A stretch of DNA of 40,882 bases from Bacteroidota bacterium. GTDB taxonomy: Bacteria > Bacteroidota > Bacteroidia > Palsa-965. A program made the position numbers and the translations under genes. The stretch lies in assembly GCA_003153435.1 (NCBI GenBank), contig PLYR01000137.1:93793-134674 (forward strand), in the 5' to 3' direction. Each line of letters opens with the position of its first letter. Positions within the stretch are counted from its first letter, which is position 1. The notes beneath the pieces were generated by a model. That model was not told the DNA's origin, did no database searches, and worked only from the letters and a program-made list of their open reading frames with translations. This document shows, in pieces, positions 1-8,169 of this stretch.

Positions 1-1
1 A

Positions 2-1069
2 GCCGGTGGTGGTGGTGGTGGTGGTTATTCTTACAGTGCCGCTTCCTACGGCGGTGGTGCAGGTGGGGCAGGAAAAGTCATAATTACCTATATCCTACCT
101 TATGTGACTTTGAGTACTTCGGGTACTTGGACGGTACCTGCCGGAGTTTCCTGTGCAAGTATATATGTTTGGGGGGGAGGAGGTGCCGGTGGAGGTGATC
201 CTTCCGGCTCCGGAACTTGTTATGCCAATGGAGGAGGAGGAGGAGGAGGAGCCTGTTCTGTTAATAACCAGATAGCCCTAAATCCTGGAGATGTATACAC
301 GATTACTATCGGTGCCGGAGGAACTGGAACCAATAATACCGGACCTTCAGGTGGTACTACAACAATTACAGGTCCGGCCGGGACATTCACTGCTGCTGGC
401 GGAACCGGGGGTGCCGTTGCAACTACCGGAACCGGAAGTGCGGCTACTGGCGGACCAGGCGGCTCAACAGGTAGTGGAACTATCTACTCCGGAGGTACCG
501 GAAGTTCCTCTTCAAATGGATCTGGAGGGTGCGGGAACAGTTATTCAGGTACTGGTGGCGGTGGAGGAGGATCAGGTAGCAACGGAACCAGTCCAGCAGC
601 TGGATGCGGGACATCAGGTACAGGGGGAACAGGTACTTATCCTGGCGGGACAGGGGGGTACAATATCAATTGTAATGTTACTACCAACTTAAGTGGCGCT
701 AATGGCCTTGTCCCTGGAGGAGGAGGCAGCGGGAACAACGATTGGAGCGCAGGAGGCGGTGCATCCGGCGGGTCTGGAGGAAATGGTCAGGTAGAAATCG
801 ATTGGTCAGGCGGGGGATGCACCCCAACTACTTCAATTGCGGGTCTCACTCAGTTCATCTGCGGCACCACAGCCACCTTGGCAGGCAATACCCCAACCGT
901 AGGAACAGGAACATGGACTGTTTTAAACGGTGCAGGAACTATCACCTCGATTCACAGTCCAACTACAACGGTAACAGGTATTACTGCAACATCTTATGTA
1001 ACTCTCCGCTGGACCATTTGTGCAGGAGCCAATTGTTCTTACTCGGATGTCGTAATCTATACTCAATAA
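2..1069 (+). CDS. Glycine-rich secreted protein with PKD-like domain, 5' partial
   Basis: The frame is open from base 2, so the gene starts outside the window; the GTG at 104 is internal and not a credible start. The visible 355 residues contain the end of one glycine-rich module (closing with GKVIITY), then a second module that begins with a GTWTVPAG signature and VWGGGGAGGG, runs through about 230 Gly/Ser/Thr-rich residues and closes with GQVEIDW. An Ig/PKD-like domain of about 80 residues follows (TGTWTVLNGAGTI ... TVTGI). This module order is typical of large Bacteroidota secreted adhesin-like proteins. No type IX sorting domain is recognisable at the C-terminus, which ends in VVIYTQ just after the PKD-like domain. 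The exact role is unknown; surface location is inferred from the domains, because the signal peptide is not visible. Confidence 0.75.
   Translation, partial: AGGGGGGGYSYSAASYGGGAGGAGKVIITYILPYVTLSTSGTWTVPAGVSCASIYVWGGGGAGGGDPSGSGTCYANGGGGGGGACSVNNQIALNPGDVYTITIGAGGTGTNNTGPSGGTTTITGPAGTFTAAGGTGGAVATTGTGSAATGGPGGSTGSGTIYSGGTGSSSSNGSGGCGNSYSGTGGGGGGSGSNGTSPAAGCGTSGTGGTGTYPGGTGGYNINCNVTTNLSGANGLVPGGGGSGNNDWSAGGGASGGSGGNGQVEIDWSGGGCTPTTSIAGLTQFICGTTATLAGNTPTVGTGTWTVLNGAGTITSIHSPTTTVTGITATSYVTLRWTICAGANCSYSDVVIYTQ
5..251 (+). repeat. GGT/GGA triplet repeat tracts in glycine-rich protein
   Basis: Perfect in-frame triplet runs encode polyglycine: GGT repeats at about 5-25 and seven GGA units at about 230-251, within a longer run of imperfect Gly codons. 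Being triplets, slippage would change length without shifting frame. The purine-rich GGA run is also a candidate G-quadruplex former. Confidence 0.8.
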
Positions 1070-1097
1070 CATCCCCTTCCTCATTCCCCCAATTTTG

Positions 1098-1105
1098 TAA
1101 CTTTG
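1098..1105 (+). promoter_or_regulatory. -7 promoter element (TAACTTTG)
   Basis: An exact match to the Bacteroidota -7 consensus TAnnTTTG ends 17 nt before the ATG of the GWxTD gene. No TTTG -33 element lies at the usual distance, so only half of the promoter is supported. Confidence 0.5.
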
Positions 1106-1122
1106 CTCTCTAATACTGAGCC

Positions 1123-2592
1123 ATGAAACGATTATTGGTTGCTCTAATCTTATTCACAGCACTGAGTGGCACAGCCAAGGCCTCCGGAGTGGTTATTCTA
1201 CTGAAGCATTGCGCTTTCAGTACTCCGGATACGAAACCTTTCGTTGAAACATACCTCAGCGTTGATGGAAGCACGTCCGTTTTCAAAAAAAACTCAAGTG
1301 GAAAGCTTCAGGCTTCTGTAGAAATAGGAATCACTTTTTCTAAGGGACAGACTATTGTAGCCTTCAAAAAATACATCCTGAACAGTCCGGAAATTTCAGA
1401 CTCCACCCCTCCCCCATTCTTTATTGATCAGCAACGTTTCAATTTGGAGAATGGGGATTATCAGTTGGAAATTTCCTGGGTAGATAAAAATAAGCCCGGT
1501 GACACACCCTCTCTCCGCAAAGAAAACCTTACCGTAAATTTTCCTGTACAGAATATGAGTTTCAGTGAAATTGAGCTTATTGAATCCTACAAATCAACTG
1601 TTACGCCTGGCGTTCTTACCAAGAATGGTTATGACCTGGTTCCCTACCTTGCGTTTGCATATCCTCAGAATATGGATAAGCTGAGCTTTTATGCGGAGGT
1701 CTATCATGCCGATCTGAACATTCCGGCTGATGAACAGTATGTAGTCATGTACTATATTGAAAATTATGCAGATGCCACAAAACTCATTGAATTCGGAGGT
1801 CACCAGAAATTAAGCCCACAACCGGCCAGTGTAATCCTTTCCGAAATCGCCATCGCCAAACTTCCCTCAGGGGATTATAACTTAGTGCTGGAGGTCCATG
1901 ATAAATCCAATAAAATACTCTGCTACCGAAAGGCTTATTTTCAGCGGATCAATCCAATTAAGGCTGACCCGCTGGCAAATCAGAATGGTATCTACAACCT
2001 TGACAATACTTTCGTTTCAAAATTTCACAGTATCGATTCCTTAGCTGAGTATATCCGTTCAACCCGGCCAATCTGCTCGGATATGGAATATACTATTGGT
2101 GAAAATGATATTAAAACCCGGGACTTAAAAACGCTTCAGAAACGTTTGCTGATTGTATGGTCAAACAGGAACCCTAAAAACCCGGAAGCGGCTTTTGAGA
2201 AGTATAATGAGCAGGTCGTTGCCGTTCAGCATTCATACGGAACTGTATTGATGAAAGGATATAACACAGATCGCGGAAGGATTTATCTGAAATATGGACA
2301 ACCATCTACCAAGACAATTTCAGACAAAGAACCGAGCTCCTATCCCTATGAAATCTGGGGCTATTACCATTTGAATGATGATCAGGTAAACAGAAAATTT
2401 GTTTTCTACAATCCCGACCTCGTGACCAATAACTATATCCTCCTTCATTCAGATGCACGGGGAGAGACTTACGATGCAAACTGGAGTATGAAACTTCAGA
2501 AAAGAAGTATTCAAAACACTAATTTTGATGACACTACAGCTCCTGACCATTTCGGAGGCAATGCGAACGAAGATTTTAACCATCCCAAATAA
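1123..2592 (+). CDS. GWxTD domain-containing secreted protein
   Basis: This encodes 489 residues starting with a signal peptide (MKRLLVALILFTALSGTAKA). The N-terminal 300 residues look like beta-sandwich material. The C-terminal 150 carry the GWxTD-type domain: VWSNRNPKNPEAAFEKYNEQV, then GYNTDRGRIYLKYGQP, in which the name-giving Trp is replaced by Tyr, followed by PYEIWGYYH. The family is common in Bacteroidota and has no established biochemical role. The gene follows the glycine-rich protein by 53 nt with its own -7 element, and precedes a glycosyltransferase by 44 nt. Domain assignment is good; function is unknown. Confidence 0.85.
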   Translation: MKRLLVALILFTALSGTAKASGVVILLKHCAFSTPDTKPFVETYLSVDGSTSVFKKNSSGKLQASVEIGITFSKGQTIVAFKKYILNSPEISDSTPPPFFIDQQRFNLENGDYQLEISWVDKNKPGDTPSLRKENLTVNFPVQNMSFSEIELIESYKSTVTPGVLTKNGYDLVPYLAFAYPQNMDKLSFYAEVYHADLNIPADEQYVVMYYIENYADATKLIEFGGHQKLSPQPASVILSEIAIAKLPSGDYNLVLEVHDKSNKILCYRKAYFQRINPIKADPLANQNGIYNLDNTFVSKFHSIDSLAEYIRSTRPICSDMEYTIGENDIKTRDLKTLQKRLLIVWSNRNPKNPEAAFEKYNEQVVAVQHSYGTVLMKGYNTDRGRIYLKYGQPSTKTISDKEPSSYPYEIWGYYHLNDDQVNRKFVFYNPDLVTNNYILLHSDARGETYDANWSMKLQKRSIQNTNFDDTTAPDHFGGNANEDFNHPK

Positions 2593-2636
2593 TCCATATC
2601 AGAGAATCCCTCCGGGTCTTTCAATGCAATTCTTTT

Positions 2637-3674
2637 ATGCCAAGCAAAACAACCGCTGTAGTTATTCTGAATTGGAATGGAAGAGAATTGCTCTCGCGCT
2701 TTCTTCCTGGAATAGTCGCCAATAGTGGCCAAGCTGAAATTATTGTTACCGATAATGCTTCTACAGACGATTCGATACTCTTCTTACAGGAACATTTTCC
2801 AGAAGTCAGAATCATCCAGAATCTGGAAAACGGAGGATTTGCAAAGGGTTATAATGATGCACTCTGTAAGGTGAAGGCTGATTATTATGTCTTGCTTAAC
2901 TCAGATGTGGAAGTCACTCCTGGCTGGCTTGATCCATTAGTAAAACTTATGGAAAGCGATGAAGCAATCGCAGCGTGCCAGCCCCGTATCCTTGACCAGA
3001 AAAACCGGAATCGTTTCGAATATGCCGGTGCTGCCGGGGGCTTTATCGATAAATTCGGGTATCCTTTTTGCAGAGGAAGGATCTTTAACAGTTATGAAGA
3101 AGACCAGGGGCAGTATGATGATATCCGAGAAATTTTCTGGGCTACTGGTGCTTGTCTATTGATCCGTTCCGAGGCTTATCATAGTCAGAAAGGTCTCGAT
3201 GAAGACTTCTTTGCTCACATGGAAGAAATAGACCTATGCTGGAGGCTAAAAAATGGAGGTTCAAAAATTATGTACTGCTCGACCTCTACGGTCTATCACG
3301 TTGGAGGGGGAACCTTGTCTAAGCTAAGCCCGAGGAAAACTTACCTCAACTTCCGGAATAACCTGATTCTACTTTGTAAGAATCATGCACCAGGGTTTTT
3401 TCTGTTTAAGTTGTGTGTCCGAATGAATCTGGATGGAATTGCTGCATTTAAATTCCTCCTTTCAGGAAGCCCGATGCACTTTTTCGCTGTAATCCGTTCT
3501 CACTTCAGCTTCTACCGGACTTTGCCCACAACTCTTAGGAAGAGGAGGGCTTTAAGAAAATCAATCCGCTCATATGCTACTACAGCTATTTACCGGCGTT
3601 CAATTGTTTTCGATTATTTTCTATTCGGCAAAAGGAAATTTTCAGACCTCAACAAAGAACAATTTCACGAATAG
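2637..3674 (+). CDS. Family 2 glycosyltransferase
   Basis: The 345-residue product has a GT-A fold signature: AVVILNWNGRELL at the N-terminus, a DNASTDDS nucleotide-sugar site, a VLLNSDVEVTPGWL DXD-like region, GACLLIRSEAY, and the acceptor-side motif HMEEIDLCWRL with its acidic pair. The arrangement resembles rhamnosyltransferase-type GT2 enzymes of polysaccharide or glycoprotein synthesis, but the sugar cannot be deduced. The C-terminal 100 residues are basic and hydrophobic, consistent with membrane association. It ends 24 nt before a convergent gene with no clear terminator between. The start ATG directly precedes the conserved beta strand, as expected for the family. Confidence 0.88.
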   Translation: MPSKTTAVVILNWNGRELLSRFLPGIVANSGQAEIIVTDNASTDDSILFLQEHFPEVRIIQNLENGGFAKGYNDALCKVKADYYVLLNSDVEVTPGWLDPLVKLMESDEAIAACQPRILDQKNRNRFEYAGAAGGFIDKFGYPFCRGRIFNSYEEDQGQYDDIREIFWATGACLLIRSEAYHSQKGLDEDFFAHMEEIDLCWRLKNGGSKIMYCSTSTVYHVGGGTLSKLSPRKTYLNFRNNLILLCKNHAPGFFLFKLCVRMNLDGIAAFKFLLSGSPMHFFAVIRSHFSFYRTLPTTLRKRRALRKSIRSYATTAIYRRSIVFDYFLFGKRKFSDLNKEQFHE

Positions 3675-3698
3675 CACAGTGCCTATTGCATCTGCCTT

Positions 3699-4673
3699 CT
3701 AAGACCTCTTCGATATCCAGTTTTTTACTTTCCAGACAAAAGCTGCAATCTGTTCAGCATTCCACTCAGGGTTTGTTTCTCCGTCATTAAATCTGTTCCA
3801 CATCCCCATCAGGAACAAGGCCCTAAGTCCACCGAACAATGGAATCAATTCCTTTTCCTCCCTGTTTAGTGGGATCACACTGCTATACCCTTCATAGAAA
3901 GCAGCCAGCATTTCCGGGGTCTTGCCTTGATGATCATACCAGGTATAAGCACCCAGGTCATATAAAAACGGACCATAGCCTGCAAAATCAAAATCAATAA
4001 AACAGACTTTGTGATCTTGTTGAAAATAAAAGTTTTCACTCTGCAGATCTCCATGGCAGATACCACTTGGAAAAGAAAATCCGGACAAACGCCTTAACAA
4101 ATCGCTTTGCATAGAATCAAGACATTTTTGGGCATCCGGAAAAGAAACCAGGCTCTTATGTACAGATGATTGCACAAATTCAAGAAGGATCTCTGGAGCA
4201 TAATTCCAGGTCATGGGCCCGGGTGTGAACGACTGAAGACTTGAATGCATAAAACCCAGAGACTCTCCTGCCCATCGACACTGCTCGGGCAAGGGTTTAC
4301 GGATCATCTCACCCTCCGCAAAACTAAAAAGGACAGCATACCGCATTCCTTCAGGAGCAGGTAAAGGATGAATAAATACATCATCCTTCCCGGGAATGGG
4401 AAGAGAAACGGAAACTCCATGCTTTCCCAGGAACAAAAGTAGTTTGACTTCCGTACGGATCTCCTCCAGAGTACGACGGTTATAACGGTAAATTCTGAGA
4501 ATAAACCGGGCTGAACCGGATGTAACTTTGTAAGTATCGTTAAAGCCTCTTTTAAGATAAACCAAGTCTGGGTTATCAAAAGCATAAGCTTCCTTAAGTA
4601 ATCGCAGGAGCGAGTCTTTGCTGAATGTAGAGTAGTTTGACTGACTGATCAATGGAATGTCAGGTTTGTTCAT
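3699..4673 (-). CDS. APH/choline kinase-family phosphotransferase
   Basis: The 324 residues hold the aminoglycoside phosphotransferase fold. An N-lobe with RGFNDTYKV and FILRIYR is followed by the catalytic loop CHGDLQSENF (H207, D209, N214) and the metal-binding IDFDFAGYGP (D227, D229). Small-molecule kinases of this class act on aminoglycosides, choline, homoserine or other metabolites; nothing here fixes the substrate, and resistance should not be assumed. Its ATG overlaps the stop of the upstream saccharopine dehydrogenase-like gene by ATGA (4670-4673), implying translational coupling and possibly a shared pathway. Confidence 0.8.
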   Translation of the reverse strand: MNKPDIPLISQSNYSTFSKDSLLRLLKEAYAFDNPDLVYLKRGFNDTYKVTSGSARFILRIYRYNRRTLEEIRTEVKLLLFLGKHGVSVSLPIPGKDDVFIHPLPAPEGMRYAVLFSFAEGEMIRKPLPEQCRWAGESLGFMHSSLQSFTPGPMTWNYAPEILLEFVQSSVHKSLVSFPDAQKCLDSMQSDLLRRLSGFSFPSGICHGDLQSENFYFQQDHKVCFIDFDFAGYGPFLYDLGAYTWYDHQGKTPEMLAAFYEGYSSVIPLNREEKELIPLFGGLRALFLMGMWNRFNDGETNPEWNAEQIAAFVWKVKNWISKRS

Positions 4674-6001
4674 CTTTCGGTCTCTTCGAATCGGATGCCC
4701 AATTGTTCAAGCTCTGTCAATACCGGTTCGTAAATCTCTTTTCGGGTAGGGATCTGTACACCAGGAGTGGTGATTTTGCCGTCCAGGATAAGGCCTGCCG
4801 CAATTGCAACCGGCAAACCCACCGTTTTGGCCATCGCGGTATAGATCTGATCTTCACCCTTGACAACGAGAGAAGATGTAATTCTCCGGATTGCCTGACT
4901 GCCTGAAGCTCTGTACTCAAATTGGTGCTGCATCACTATCATGTCCTTATCCCCTTCTTCAAGCTTCCATTTTTCTTCCAGAAGCTGTTGAAGAATCATG
5001 GCCGGGGTTGCATTGGAAAGGCCTATTTTACGTTTGCTGAACAGATCCAACCAGTCTAGTTTGGAAATTGACTCCGGAGTCATTTCTTTATCCATGAAAA
5101 GAATCAACCGTTCCCTCGTGGTACCTTTTCCTGCAGGAAGGAAGGATTCAATAAGTTCCCCGTAGGTGAGCTTCTCCGAATCGTTTATACGATAGCTATC
5201 ATCCGTTAATCCGAGTTTTACGAAGATGTTCCATGCATTGCAATAACCTGGCATCCTGAGTGTACCCCGGAGCATGGTCGGAATATTTTCCAATCCGTAC
5301 GGATGACGGTATGAAAGTGAATCTCTGTTCGCATAAGCCTCGAAAGAGCCATAGCCGCCGATATCAAGTTTCTCTGTTTGAAGAAACAACCTGTTGTATG
5401 GGATATAACGGTACACCCCGTTCTCTATATACTGAGCAGTGCCCTGTCCGGCAAGAATCACATTACGTGGGTTCCAGGAAAACTTATAACCCCAGGGGTT
5501 CGTATTGTACTCAGGAGCAACCAGTCCTCCACAATAAGAACGAAAGGCAATAAATTCCCCTCCGGAAGCATGAACCCTGTCAATGACTTTCATTGCACTC
5601 ATATGATCAATGCCCGGATCGAGTCCTGCTTCGTTTAACAAAACAATGCCTGCTTTTCGTGCAGCTTCATCAAGCCCGGCTATCTCTTTGGAAACATAGG
5701 ATGCTGTAACCAGATGCTTGGCTAACCTTACACAATCCTGAGCAACTTCGATGTGCATGCTTGCAGGAAGCATGGAGATTACCAGGTCGGCCGCGGCAAT
5801 TTCGGTTTGTCTTTGAACTGCATCGTGAATATCGAGTACGATGGACCTCGAAGCAGGATGTTTCTTGGTTTTCTGCTCAGCCAGCGTCAACGAAACATCA
5901 GCAACAGTAACTTTCCATTTCCTGCTTTCAGACTGGAGGAGCAAATATTGAATCAAAGAAGAAGCGGAACGCCCGGCCCCTACAACAAGAATGTTTTTCA
6001 T
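4670..6001 (-). CDS. Saccharopine dehydrogenase family protein
   Basis: The 443-residue protein starts with a Rossmann fold, ILVVGAGRSASS (GxGxxA, residues 8-13), followed by VTVADVS and DLVISMLPASMH. It then has the family-typical LNEAGLDPGIDHMSAMKVID and SYCGGLVAPEYNTNPWGYKFSW segments. Length and motif order match saccharopine dehydrogenase (glutamate-forming) and its many Bacteroidota relatives. Whether it acts in lysine metabolism or on another imino acid is not shown. It is the first gene of a two-gene unit with the overlapping APH-family kinase, and is divergent from the DUF423 gene across 52 nt. Confidence 0.85.
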   Translation of the reverse strand: MKNILVVGAGRSASSLIQYLLLQSESRKWKVTVADVSLTLAEQKTKKHPASRSIVLDIHDAVQRQTEIAAADLVISMLPASMHIEVAQDCVRLAKHLVTASYVSKEIAGLDEAARKAGIVLLNEAGLDPGIDHMSAMKVIDRVHASGGEFIAFRSYCGGLVAPEYNTNPWGYKFSWNPRNVILAGQGTAQYIENGVYRYIPYNRLFLQTEKLDIGGYGSFEAYANRDSLSYRHPYGLENIPTMLRGTLRMPGYCNAWNIFVKLGLTDDSYRINDSEKLTYGELIESFLPAGKGTTRERLILFMDKEMTPESISKLDWLDLFSKRKIGLSNATPAMILQQLLEEKWKLEEGDKDMIVMQHQFEYRASGSQAIRRITSSLVVKGEDQIYTAMAKTVGLPVAIAAGLILDGKITTPGVQIPTRKEIYEPVLTELEQLGIRFEETER

Positions 6002-6042
6002 AACCGGTTGGTTTGGAGCGAAAATAAGGAAGAAAAGTTAAT

Positions 6043-6050
6043 TATCTTTG
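6043..6050 (+). promoter_or_regulatory. -7 promoter element (TATCTTTG) 3 nt before start
   Basis: An exact TAnnTTTG match lies 3 nt upstream of the ATG at 6054. The in-frame TTG at 6048, which could be mistaken for the start, is part of this element. Transcription would be expected to start about 7 nt downstream, at or just after the ATG. The nearest upstream TTTG (6012-6015) is too far for a standard -33 box. Confidence 0.5.
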
Positions 6051-6053
6051 CCC

Positions 6054-6458
6054 ATGCACAGAAAGATGCTCTTGTTTGCCGGAATATCCGGAGTACTCAT
6101 GGTTGGTCTGGGAGCAATCGGAGCGCACACCCTTCGTGAACAATACCATTTGGCTGAAAAGAATCTGCTGACTTATGAAACCGCGGTCAGGTATCAGGCA
6201 TACCACACGCTCGCTTTACTTGGATTGAGCTTCTGGATTTTTCAGTTTCCTTCCCGATTAGCGAATATAATTGCCTGGTTATTTATGGCTGGCATTATCC
6301 TCTTCTCCGGTTCACTCTATTTCCTTGCCCTCCGGCCAATTCTGGGAATAGCTGATGATCAGATGCGCGGAATTGGAATAATTACTCCTTTGGGTGGACT
6401 CGCATTTATTACAGGCTGGATCCTACTCTTTGTTTATGCGTTAAAATTAAAAAAATGA
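6054..6458 (+). CDS. DUF423 family inner-membrane protein
   Basis: This small integral membrane protein of 134 residues has four predicted transmembrane helices. DUF423 (YgdD-like) features are clear: GLGAIGAHTLRE near the N-terminus, YETAVRYQAYHTLALL, FSGSLYFLAL, and ITPLGGLAFITGW. The family function is unknown. I chose ATG 6054 over the in-frame TTG at 6048 because the latter sits inside a -7 promoter element; ATG 6066 is also possible and would remove four residues. The stop overlaps the next ATG (ATGA, 6455-6458), coupling it to the M32 carboxypeptidase. Confidence 0.88.
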   Translation: MHRKMLLFAGISGVLMVGLGAIGAHTLREQYHLAEKNLLTYETAVRYQAYHTLALLGLSFWIFQFPSRLANIIAWLFMAGIILFSGSLYFLALRPILGIADDQMRGIGIITPLGGLAFITGWILLFVYALKLKK

Positions 6459-7969
6459 ACCCGACTTACGAAAAATACAAAGAGCTGCTTAGCCGTCTCG
6501 CAGATGTACAATATGCCCAAGCCCTGCTTAACTGGGATCAGGAAACCTATATGCCAAAAGCAGGAGCCGACCAACGGGCTCAACAAATTTCAACTCTAAG
6601 CGGCATTGCTCATAATCTCTCTGTTTCGCCTGAACTCGAAGAAGTGCTTTTGAAACTTGAAAATGACAACACTCTTGGGGAAAAAGAAAAAAGAAATATT
6701 GCCCAGTCTCTTAAAAATTTCCGCCTCAGCAAAAAATACACACAGGTTTTTGTAGAAGAAATGAGCAAAGCCATTTCAGAGGCATTCCAATCCTGGCAAC
6801 AAGCAAAGGAGGCAAACGATTTCAGTCTTTATGCCCCTGCCCTTAAAAAACTGGTTGCATTAAAGCGTGAAGAATGCAGAATAATCGGCTTCAAGGGACA
6901 TCCCTACGATGCTATGTTGGATCAATATGAACCGGAAGCCAGTACAGCTGACCTCACTGTACTCTTTGCAGATGTTCGAACCCAACTTGTGGATTTTGTT
7001 AAACAAATCGCTGCTTGTCCTCAGAACGAGGATTCATTCATGTTCAAACATTACCCGGCAGATAAACAATGGCATTTTGGTCTCGATATGCTTCGGCAGA
7101 TGGGGTATGATTTCGATGCAGGCAGACAAGATCTGTCCTCTCATCCCTTTACAACGAATTTTGGACCAAAAGACGTAAGAGTAACCACCCGCATTGCCGA
7201 AGACAATTTCAATGAAATGACCTGGAGCTGTATCCATGAAGGTGGACATGCGCTTTATGAACAGGGACTTCCGGTTTCTGAATATGGTCTTCCTTCCGGG
7301 GAGTATGTTTCACTGGGAATCCATGAATCTCAGTCTAGGCTTTGGGAGAATAATGTGGCACGGAACCTACCTTATTGGAAATGCAATCTCCCAGCACTTA
7401 AGGGCCTGTTTCCTGAAAATCTTGCTGGAGTCACTCCTGAAGGATTCTATAAAGCTATCAATAAAGTTCAACCTTCTCTCATCAGGACTAATGCCGATGA
7501 GCTGACCTACCATTTTCATGTGCTGATCCGTTTTGAAATAGAGAAAGCATTGATTGAAGGGAGTATTGAGGTTAATGACCTGCCCTTGATCTGGAATGCC
7601 AAATACAAAGAATATCTCGGACTGGATGTACCTTCAGACGCTCTGGGAGTGCTACAGGATATACACTGGAGCCACGGGAGTTTTGGATATTTCCCAACCT
7701 ACTCACTGGGAAGCTTTTATGCAGCACAGTTTTATAGAAAAGCCCAGAAGGAAATACCTGATTTGGAAGCTGAAATTGAAAGAGGAAATATGCATCCATT
7801 ATTAGAATGGCTAAGAACCCATATTCATTCCAAAGGAAAGTTTTATACCGCTGAGAACCTGTGCATTAACATTACAGGAGAGAAACTTAACTTCAAATAT
7901 TTTATGGAGTATGCAAGGGTCAAATATGGAGCATTATACCCACTCCAAACGGAGTCTATTACCAGATAA
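6455..7969 (+). CDS. M32 family metallocarboxypeptidase (Taq type)
   Basis: The 504-residue cytoplasmic zinc carboxypeptidase has the M32 core: TRIAEDNFNEM, then CIHEGGHALYEQG with the HExxH zinc site at H261/E262/H265, and GIHESQSRLWENN supplying the third ligand. RTNADELTYHFHVLIRFEIE and DIHWSHGSFGYFPTYSLG are also family landmarks. No signal peptide is present, as is usual. It removes C-terminal residues from peptides, probably for amino acid recycling. Translation is coupled to DUF423 through an ATGA overlap. The length is that of the family, so it appears intact. Confidence 0.95.
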   Translation: MNPTYEKYKELLSRLADVQYAQALLNWDQETYMPKAGADQRAQQISTLSGIAHNLSVSPELEEVLLKLENDNTLGEKEKRNIAQSLKNFRLSKKYTQVFVEEMSKAISEAFQSWQQAKEANDFSLYAPALKKLVALKREECRIIGFKGHPYDAMLDQYEPEASTADLTVLFADVRTQLVDFVKQIAACPQNEDSFMFKHYPADKQWHFGLDMLRQMGYDFDAGRQDLSSHPFTTNFGPKDVRVTTRIAEDNFNEMTWSCIHEGGHALYEQGLPVSEYGLPSGEYVSLGIHESQSRLWENNVARNLPYWKCNLPALKGLFPENLAGVTPEGFYKAINKVQPSLIRTNADELTYHFHVLIRFEIEKALIEGSIEVNDLPLIWNAKYKEYLGLDVPSDALGVLQDIHWSHGSFGYFPTYSLGSFYAAQFYRKAQKEIPDLEAEIERGNMHPLLEWLRTHIHSKGKFYTAENLCINITGEKLNFKYFMEYARVKYGALYPLQTESITR

Positions 7970-8112
7970 GTTTTCAACATCTCAGACCAGCCACTTTTCT
8001 CAAATTCCTGAATATCAAGCTTAATTCTATTGTACCCATTGTTCTAAACTAATTGCCTTCATGTGGGTGGGCATTTCTAATGGAAAAAGGTACCCTGAAG
8101 AGGCTTTTTGCT
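7970..8112. other. Intergenic region before pckA, nothing recognised
   Basis: Between the M32 stop and the pckA -7 element I find no open frame with family features, no strong intrinsic terminator and no RNA gene. Confidence 0.5.
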
Positions 8113-8120
8113 TAAATTTG
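8113..8120 (+). promoter_or_regulatory. pckA -7 promoter element (TAAATTTG)
   Basis: An exact TAnnTTTG match lies 49 nt before the pckA ATG, giving a predicted leader of about 43 nt. No clear -33 TTTG is found at 17-23 nt spacing, so an activator-dependent promoter is possible. Confidence 0.5.
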
Positions 8121-8169
8121 CATTTTAATTTACTCCCCTGTAAATCTATTTTAACCAAAAAGAAAACAA

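Noticed and set aside
291-692. 133-codon frame in the glycine-rich region
   Set aside because: Produced by the Gly-rich repeat composition read in another frame; the parent frame is open over the whole region with clear domains.
3699-4673. Antibiotic resistance gene (aminoglycoside phosphotransferase)
   Set aside because: The fold is shared by many metabolic kinases and the operon context is metabolic; no resistance-specific feature seen.
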